64,000 nt of DNA from Heligmosomoides polygyrus polygyrus (Eukaryota; Nematoda; Chromadorea; Rhabditida; Heligmosomidae), in the NCBI GenBank assembly GCA_947396885.1, contig OX377206.1:88905960-88969959 (forward strand), given 5' to 3'. The position numbers and the translations under genes are program-made. The notes under the pieces were generated by a model. That model worked only from the letters and a program-made list of their open reading frames with translations. It did not search any database and was not told the DNA's origin. Positions 52,424 through 64,000 of this stretch are shown here, in pieces (the stretch's first letter is position 1; the number at the start of each line of letters is the position of its first letter).

Positions 52424-53771
52424 AGTTTTACCCTACCAAAGAAGGCTTATATGTAATGCTGTGGTTAAAATGTAAATGCGTTTGTGCTTAACGTTGTCGT
52501 TTTAAAAGATTTTGGGCAAAGTTCCCGGACTTTGTGGAAGAAAATGAGGATGGTGCAACTTTTCTAGATTTGCACCTGTTTTGTTGTGATCAAAGCTCAT
52601 TCGCCACGCAGAACTCGGATTTGCGCCCTCTGCTTTCCGGGCAGGTTGCTAGCTGCAAACACCCTTGTAAGAACTTGTAAGTTCTATAGCAGTCGTTCCA
52701 TTAGTAAAACCTTCACCTTGACCCGTTCCTTGCTGATATTAGCGGCCCTCTCATCACTGGTGAGTGCTTATAAGCTGTCGAGGATGTTGCGAGCGTTACG
52801 GTGGATCAAACACCGAAGGTGGCGTAGTGAATAAGCTAACATCCTGCCCGTAAAGTAGCGGGTGCGGATTCGAGTGTGACGGAAGTTTTGATCACAACAA
52901 AACACTTATGTAGGAGTTGTGTTTAGCAGAACACATTGCGAATGTAGGGTGCTATAAGGGCATGAATGGCCAGATTGTATTCAGTTATACCCAGCGATGT
53001 CAGAAGCGCAGTCGGAGGGGGCGCCGGCTGTCACATACACCCAGTTCCAGACTCTTAGTTCGGGTGTCCCGCCCAGACCAACCAACTTTCCATCCCTCTT
53101 GGGGCGCCGAGTTAGTACCAGACTTGTCTGGATAGGAGAAAACACTGAATTTTTCATCGGCTGGCTATTACAGGTCATTTTATACGCCAGAAACGCATTC
53201 ATGTTGCCTCTACGACCTCCCCTAGAAGTGGATTGGTCAATGCAGCCCTTTATCATTTACCCTTAAGTTATGATGGGCTAGGTCTTCCAACGGATACGAA
53301 GCTTCTATTCGAGTTATTTCGCACTTGGCAACGAAACAGTGTCTTGAAGTTTTATTTCATTCGCACTGTATATTCCATACTTGCAGATAATTCGGGTGTC
53401 TTTACGGGTGCCTCATATCCAATAACGTGGATGAGAATGGAGAGTAAGTTTATTTTCCCATTGAAGTTTCTGTCGTCTTCTATTTTTTGTCTTTTCGTTT
53501 CAATTTTTGCATATTTTCGATGAATTCGTCTAACAGCTTCTTTCCATCTCGGGCGGGCCGGATTCATCAATGCTTATACCCACGGGTATGAGAGGTATAG
53601 GAGGTGGACGTACCCACGATGAAGCATTCATGATAGACCTTACCCGCCCCATCGTAGGTATATCAGTGGGTAGAGAATACTTGACGACCGTCAAGGATAT
53701 ACCCGCGAGGATTCCGCGTCCCACTGACAAAATGGGGGTGCGTAGCGTTCGTATCGGCTGGTTGTAGGCGC
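52424..53771. repeat. Direct duplication, right copy (about 1.35 kb)
   Basis: Partner of 44514-45884, 7.9 kb away, with few substitutions and one ~22-bp loss in the SINE (GAAGTGGATTGG at 53227). It continues past the end of the shared part as a complete GGCCGGATTCATCAA element. Confidence 0.9.
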
Positions 53772-53982
53772 GCGGCCGCGGCGCCTACAACCAGCCGATA
53801 CAAACGCCCCCCTCCCACAAAATGGCGCTCCAGTGAGATCAGCTATTCTAGCGAAAAGCTTAGTTCTTACTTACCCTGGGTTTCTTTCATGAATGATAAT
53901 CGTACCCGCTACCCGCTGCAGGTAGTGGGTACGATTACCTTACGGTATATCTACCTACCAGCTGCTTGATGAATTCGGCCCC
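53555..53982. mobile_element. Foldback element with GGGCCGGATTCATCAA ends
   Basis: The left end GGGCCGGATTCATCAATGC and the right end GCTTGATGAATTCGGCCCC are inverted. A strong palindrome occupies the centre (53751-53801, GTATCGGCTGGTTGTAGGCG and its complement around a GCGGCCGC core). Carries TACCCACG/CGTGGGTA-type blocks in both arms. Confidence 0.7.
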
Positions 53983-54257
53983 TGGTTGAAATTCACAAGT
54001 CGGTGCTTTTTAGATGGTAGAGAAGAAGGGGTGTTTCGTATACCTAATTTATGCATGCTTCATACTGCACATTACAAACGCGACAACGAGAAGGGCGTAG
54101 AGAAACAGGGGAAATTTATGAAAAAGAGAATCTAGAGATTAGAGCGGCGATGACGATGATTTATGCAGTGACGTAGCATCCGCGAGGTCTGCAGGCGAGG
54201 TCTGCAGTTGAAAATCACACGCAGTATTACACATATTTACTCCTTCCGACACCTGGG

Positions 54258-54937
54258 GCCGTATGCTCGTCTATCCCGAGTCTCCCCCAATGAGGGATTG
54301 GGGTGTGACATGATATGTTGATATTGATTGATTTTCCCCCAACGGGGGAACACGAGCATACGGCCCCTGGGGCCGTATGCTCGTGTTCTCCCGTTGGGGT
54401 GAATACAATCAATATCAACATGGGCACAGTTGTACTTTCGGGACTCCAGAGGTCGAGGAGAGGTCGAAAAAGTTTGCCCAAACAGGGGGGTTATTTGGGG
54501 TGCTGATCACGATTCTGATACCCGTTTTTCGTTTTACGTTGGAGTACAGTAGGTTACGATAGCTACGGGTAACTAAGGCTGCCGAGGTCATAATCACCGA
54601 TTTCGCCCAAACTTCGCTTAGGGGAGGGGTTATTTGGGGTGCTAATCATGAATCTGACATCCGTTTTTCGTTTTACGCTGGAGTTTGGGCGAAATTGGTG
54701 ACCATTACCTTAGTCACCCGTACCCAATCTACCGTTCTCCAACGTAAAACGAAAAACGGATGCCAGATTCGTGATCAGCACACCAAAAAACAGCCTTGGG
54801 CGAAGTTTAGGCGAAATTTTTTTTGACCCCTCCTCGTCCTCTTGGAGTCCCGAAAGTACAATAGTGCCTCAACATGTCGTATCACGCCCCAATCCCCCAT
54901 CGGGGAAGACTTGGGGTAGACGAGCATACGGCTCCTG
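54258..54937. mobile_element. Two adjacent inverted-repeat elements with GGGCCGTATGCTCGT ends
   Basis: 54258-54362 (about 105 bp) and 54364-54937 (about 574 bp) each start GGGGCCGTATGCTCGT and end with its complement. Both have paired TCCCC/GGGGA inner blocks and TTGATATTGATTG. The larger one also carries two inverted copies of CGTTTTTCGTTTTACG. Confidence 0.75.
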
Positions 54938-54939
54938 CC

Positions 54940-55500
54940 AGAGCATGTTTGGCAGTTTTAAAAATGTGATATGGCGTGAGGTTCATATCTGCCAACCTCC
55001 CACCTGACAATGTTCTCTGCTAAGATCTTCGCCATGTAACCATCTATGTAAGGCCTGTACTACTCAGGTGTTCGTCATTATTGCATCCAGGCACTTTTCT
55101 ACTTTCATAACTCCACTCCCCATTAAACGTATAGAGAGAAAGTACGAACGAGTTTTGGAGGCTCCAGGAGCTTTACTTTGAAGCGCAGAGAATTGCGGCT
55201 GGGGCCTCCTCCAAGTAGGGGAGGAAAACAACGGGTTTCTTCACTTACTCACCACCATCCACGACGTCGGACGCGACAACACAGAGACATAGTTCTGAAG
55301 ACATTGACTCCAAGAAGTTAGCCCAAATGTGAATTTTCACCCAAACTTTGGTAAAATCCCTCCCAAGATATTTTATCCTACATCGCAGGCCCGAGAATTC
55401 TTTTTCGTAGTGCTGTGTTTCTATATCATTGTTTGCTCATTCAGTAACGTGTTGCATAGGTCCTGAAGCGATTCCCTTATTTGCAAGTAGTTATGAATCT
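54940..55500. other. Unassigned interval
   Basis: No exon or repeat end is visible. Confidence 0.4.
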
Positions 55501-55518
55501 CGCGCATTACTGTACCCA

Positions 55519-55817
55519 TATAAAAGGATAAAAGGATAAAGGACGGCGTTACTCAATCCCCTCTGGGATGCGCCAGCGCATTCTACTTCTACGGGATGTC
55601 GTGGAGGCGACATGAATGCGTATTTGGCCATACAATGACTTGCGGTGGCCAGCCGATCAACAAGTCAGCGCTCTATCCTTCCCATACACGTCTGGTACCA
55701 ATTCACCGACCCCGGAGGGATGGAAGGCTTGGTTGGCCTGGGCGGGAAATCCGAACCAGGAACCTGGTATCGGGTGCACGCGACAGTCGCGCCTCCGCCG
55801 ACTGCGCTACACGCGCC
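55519..55817 (-). mobile_element. tRNA-derived SINE copy, with 14-bp target-site duplication
   Basis: Full-length 299-bp copy in reverse. A perfect 14-bp duplication, CATTACTGTACCCA, lies at 55505-55518 and 55818-55831. It lies about 0.4 kb upstream of the MAP2K gene's first coding exon. Confidence 0.92.
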
Positions 55818-55854
55818 CATTACTGTACCCAGTGCCTATAAAAGGCGCGTCCTC

Positions 55855-56060
55855 AGTAGCTGTAGGCCGCGTGCACACTTTGCAGCGGGCAGCGGGCAGT
55901 GGAATGTGGGCGGAGCTGGTCTCGCACACTGCGGCACTGTTGGACTGCGCCCCAGCGCACGCTGCGACAGTGAGGAATGCCCGGGTCATTCCTCGCTGCC
56001 ACTGCCGCTGCGGCAGCGGCAGTGTGCAACCCCCTCACCGCGGCCTCCGCTGCCGACAAC
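55855..56060. repeat. GC-rich imperfect palindrome
   Basis: CACACTTTGCAGCGGGCAGC at the left and CGGCAGTGTGCAACCC at the right partly pair, with an inner perfect GCCGCTGCGGCAGCGGC. It resembles the hairpin elements but lacks the shared TTTATACTTCG end. Confidence 0.4.
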
Positions 56061-56238
56061 CTAGACATTGGGCACCCGGTCACTCCACGTTTCCACATTT
56101 TCACAGGCTTCGTGCTGATAATGTACTGTTCTAAGAAAATGCGGGGAACGAACTGATTGAGTGTGAGCGTCACTCGATTCCCATCGCATGCTTGAAGCGT
56201 GCGCTTTGTTGTCACTTTGCCAAATTTTCGGAAGATGA

Positions 56239-56250
56239 TTTCCATTTCAG
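56239..56250 (+). promoter_or_regulatory. Probable trans-splice acceptor of the MAP2K gene
   Basis: TTTCCATTTCAG is a strong nematode 3' splice site placed 11 bases before the first in-frame ATG (56262). No donor or upstream coding exon is evident, which fits spliced-leader addition. An upstream coding exon is the alternative. Confidence 0.55.
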
Positions 56251-56261
56251 TTGGACGAGAT

Positions 56262-61287
<5,026 letters not shown>

Positions 61288-62385
61288 TCACGAAGTATCG
61301 CCCAAGATGATTGTTCCATATGCAGCTCTCCATTAATGGAGAAGCGATTTTCCTCAGTTTGTTCAACCTAAATTACTGGTTTACGGGTATGCACAGTTTG
61401 AATCGAACATCATTACCAAGTACCATCTCGACGACGATTTGCAGTAGGCAAGGGTTTGACCCAAAAATCGATAATATCGCTCGATAATGGTCCGCTATTT
61501 GATACTATTTCAATTCTGCTAATACATATTTTATTAAGAAATCTGACTAGCGGCCAAAATGTGCATATAACTCCTATTTGAGACGGCTTTTTTTAGCAAA
61601 AATCGATAATGTCGATCTACGTTGATCGACAGGTTGATGTTGTTGACTTGTTTTGAAGTTTTTCCAAAGCTCAGCACGTTTGTGTGGGGCCAGGTTAATC
61701 GGATCGCCATAACGAGAGATCGATAATACTGATCGATGTGTTAAGCGTGTTCAGCGGCTGCCATTTTTGCGCGGACGAACACCTGTAGAGACATGGAGAA
61801 AATCAGACGTTGTGCACTTGTTTGGTGCGAGGTTGGTTTTCATATAGTAGTGGTGTAGCTGGTGATTCTTGTGTTGCTACAAGAAAAATTCCAGTGCTAT
61901 GTGGGTTGGAAGCGGGTCACTTTGCAGTGATTTCGCAAGCAATAAGCTTTGTCAACATGGAGTGTGTGTTTCACCAATAAGCACGTTGGGCACAAGTCGG
62001 GGATGTGGCCTACATAGTGCCAGACGAGTCGTGTTAGTGGGAACCGGCGTGCCACTCAGAAGGGGCGTGTATGGATGGTGGTTTGATTGGCTGTCGCAGG
62101 CACGGTTGATGCTCTACGCTAAACCAGTGACTTGTAGTGCGCATTACAAATATACTAATGACAAAAACGTCGCTATTTTTTCAAATAGTGGAGCTGTATA
62201 TCGCAGCACCTACATGTTACTTAACGGGGCATCTGATTGAAAGATTAACAACCACGTGATATACTTGCAATTTCAAGCAGGATAGAGCTAGGGAAGGCAT
62301 AATGTTTTTTCCTGTTTCATCTTGTTTTATCCCATAACGGTGTCAGGTGGAAGTGGTCATGTCAGCTTTTCGTTTTTTGCTTTTA
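61288..62385. other. 3' flank of the MAP2K gene, unassigned
   Basis: No further exon is seen. The frame at 61869-62240 (123 codons) has no recognisable domain. Several short AAAATCGATAATNTCGAT palindromes occur near 61465, 61603 and 61719. Confidence 0.45.
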
Positions 62386-62387
62386 GT

Positions 62388-62670
62388 TACGTGGAGCGCA
62401 GCCGGAAGTGTCGGTTGTCGCATGCAGTGGGTACCAGATTCTTGGTTCGGATTTCCTGCCCAGGTCAAGCAAGCCTTCTATCCACCCGGCTCGGAGAATT
62501 GGTACCAGAATTGTTTGGGAAGGAGGGACCACTGACTTGCTAATCGGCTGGTCAGCACTAGTCATTGTATGTATAGCACAAAGAAGTTGCCTCAACGACA
62601 TACCGTAGAAGTAGAATGCGTGGCGCATTCCTGAAGGGATTGAGTAACGCCGTCCCTCATCTTTCGTGCA
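62388..62670 (+). mobile_element. tRNA-derived SINE copy
   Basis: Forward copy: head GTGGAGCGCAGCCGG, B-box-like GGTTCGGATTTCC, end GTAACGCCGTCCCTCATC. The tail repeat is worn. Confidence 0.78.
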
Positions 62671-62751
62671 TGGGTCATGAGAGGCCCCTCTTCGCCTTTA
62701 TGCGAGGGGGGGGGGGGTACATCGCTGCTTGTGTTTATGTGCGCTTGTTTT

Positions 62752-63830
62752 CATGTTTTCCGCTTCTGCGCGCGACAATCTCTGCCTCTGTACCCTGTGG
62801 TTAAGGATAGGGCGGCGCCATGTGGCGCCTGATGCCATCGCAATACACTCCCCTGTCACGTGGGGTCGTGACAGGTTAAAGCAAGATAAAACAAAACAAA
62901 ACAAACGGGAAGTGGGAAACTGCACCGCCACTTCCCACTGCTACGCTCAAGGAGATCGAAGCCCATGTGCTGCTACCCCCCCCCCAGCGCGTATTGCGCC
63001 GTTTTTCAGCGCGCGACAAACTCTGCGTCTCTGCCCTGTGGTTAAGGATAGGGCGGCGCCATGTGGCGCCTGATGCCATCGCAATACACTCCCCTGTCAC
63101 GTGGGGTCGTGACAGGTTAAAGCAAGATAAAACAAAACAAAACAAAGGGGAAGTGGGAAACTGCGCCGCCACTTCCCACTGCTACGCTCAAGGAGGTCGA
63201 AGCCCATGTGCTGCCTCTCAATGCGTATGGCGCCGTTTTGCAGCGCGCGCCAAACTCTGCGTCCCTGCCCTGTGGTTAAGGATAGGGGCGGCGCCATGTG
63301 GCGCCTGGTGCCATCGCAATACACTCCCCTGCCACGTGGGGTCTTGGCAGGTTAAAGCAAGATAAAACAAAACAAAACAAAGGGGAAGTGGGAAACTGCG
63401 CCGCCACTTCCCACTGCTACGCTCAAGGAGGTCGAAGCCCATGTGCTGCCTCTCAATGCGTATGGCGCCGTTTTGCAGCGCGCGCCAAACTCTGCGTCCC
63501 TGCCCTGTGGTTAAGGATAGGGGCGGCGCCATGTGGCGCCTGGTGCCATCGCAATACACTCCCCTGCCACGTGGGGTCGTGGCAGGTTAAAGCAAGATAA
63601 AACAAAACAAAACAAAACAAAGGGGAAGTGGGAAACTGCGCCGCCACATCCGACTGCTACGCTCAAGGAGGTCGAAGCCCATGTGCTGCCCCCCAGCGCG
63701 TACTGCGCCATTTTGCAGCGCGCGACAAACTGTGCGTCCCTGCCCTGTGGTTAAGGATAGGGGCAGCGCTATGTGGCGCCTGGTGTCATTGCAATACGAT
63801 CGCACTGCCACGCTAGGTCAGTGTGTTGTC
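62752..63830 (+). repeat. Tandem array of ~235-241 bp hairpin-rich units
   Basis: Five units, with the block CTCTGCGTCCCTGCCCTGTG starting at 62780, 63021, 63255, 63490 and 63730 (spacings 241, 234, 235, 240). Each unit holds three inverted repeats: GGCGCCATGTGGCGCC, CTGCCACGTGGGGTCGTGGCAG-like, and GAAGTGGGAAACTGC/GCCACTTCCC. Each also has a run of AACAA. Units 3 and 4 are almost identical. Frames of 60-132 codons run through it on both strands but shift between units. Confidence 0.93.
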
Positions 63831-64000
63831 GTTATTTGTCCGTACAATCCTAGTTTGTGGGGCCTAGTTTGTGGGACGGCGGGGAAGGAGCAACAGCAAT
63901 TGTTGTAACTGCGACTATATGTGTAACACCTTGGCGGCTCTAGAGCAAGTTAAAAGTGTGGTAGTGAGATACCTACCTGGATCTGGATTCATCAACGGTT

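Noticed and set aside
55616..56134. 172-codon open frame
   Set aside because: The first half is the SINE read backwards, recurring in many copies with different stops; the rest is a GC-rich palindrome.
62729..63711. Overlapping 60-132 codon frames on both strands near the right end
   Set aside because: They follow the tandem array. Unit lengths vary (234-241 bp), so the frame is not kept from unit to unit, and the peptides show no domain.

Overview
The window is animal DNA and looks like a nematode, probably a strongylid such as a hookworm. The evidence is small exons with TTTTCAG-type acceptors, a likely spliced-leader acceptor just 5' of a start codon, mariner and RTE-type transposons, and a kinase closest in motifs to the nematode MEK-1/MKK7 group. 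The clade assignment is inference; the gene structures are read directly from sequence. There are two 200-base assembly gaps (4259-4458 and 50421-50620).

Two host genes can be assembled exon by exon, both on the + strand. (1) A rhodopsin-class neuropeptide GPCR, with features of the GnRH/AKH-receptor (gnrr-like) group, is spread over 11 exons from 17562 to about 34773. Its introns hold most of the repeats in that interval. All seven membrane segments can be read, but the reading frame fails at two points: the exon 4 donor and the end of TM7. (2) A complete MKK7-type MAP kinase kinase (mek-1-like) lies at 56262-61287 in 8 exons whose phases all agree. A third set of possible exons near 42.16-43.38 kb is weak and unidentified.

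The rest is a dense mosaic of mobile DNA. The main families are: (a) a tRNA-derived SINE of about 290-300 bp with an A-box, a B-box-like block, a TTTATCC-type tail and, at several copies, 11-15 bp target-site duplications; (b) a second family carrying a 70-nt tRNA-like cloverleaf, often in inverted pairs; (c) mariner elements at 1-780 (decayed), 23738-24643 (deleted) and 47494-48748 (full length, two lesions); (d) RTE retrotransposon 3' ends; (e) large palindromic (foldback) elements at 6584-7576, 28206-29405, 39041-40078 and a ~0.9 kb family with repeated TTGGACACTTTTC blocks; (f) small GC-rich hairpin elements with TTTATACTTCG-like ends but unrelated interiors; (g) ATTCGAA-rich elements; (h) a roughly 0.9-1.5 kb repeat (called ER-B here) with an internal motif of about 40 bp.

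Layout: 1-17.5 kb repeats only; 17.56-34.8 kb GPCR gene with repeat-filled introns; 34.8-56.2 kb repeats, including a 1.35 kb direct duplication (44514-45884 and 52424-53771) and a three-level nest around 47.3-50.1 kb; 56.2-61.3 kb the MAP2K gene; 61.3-62.4 kb unassigned; 62.75-63.83 kb a tandem array of ~235-241 bp units. The two genes are not visibly linked in function: one is a cell-surface receptor, the other a cytosolic stress-pathway kinase.
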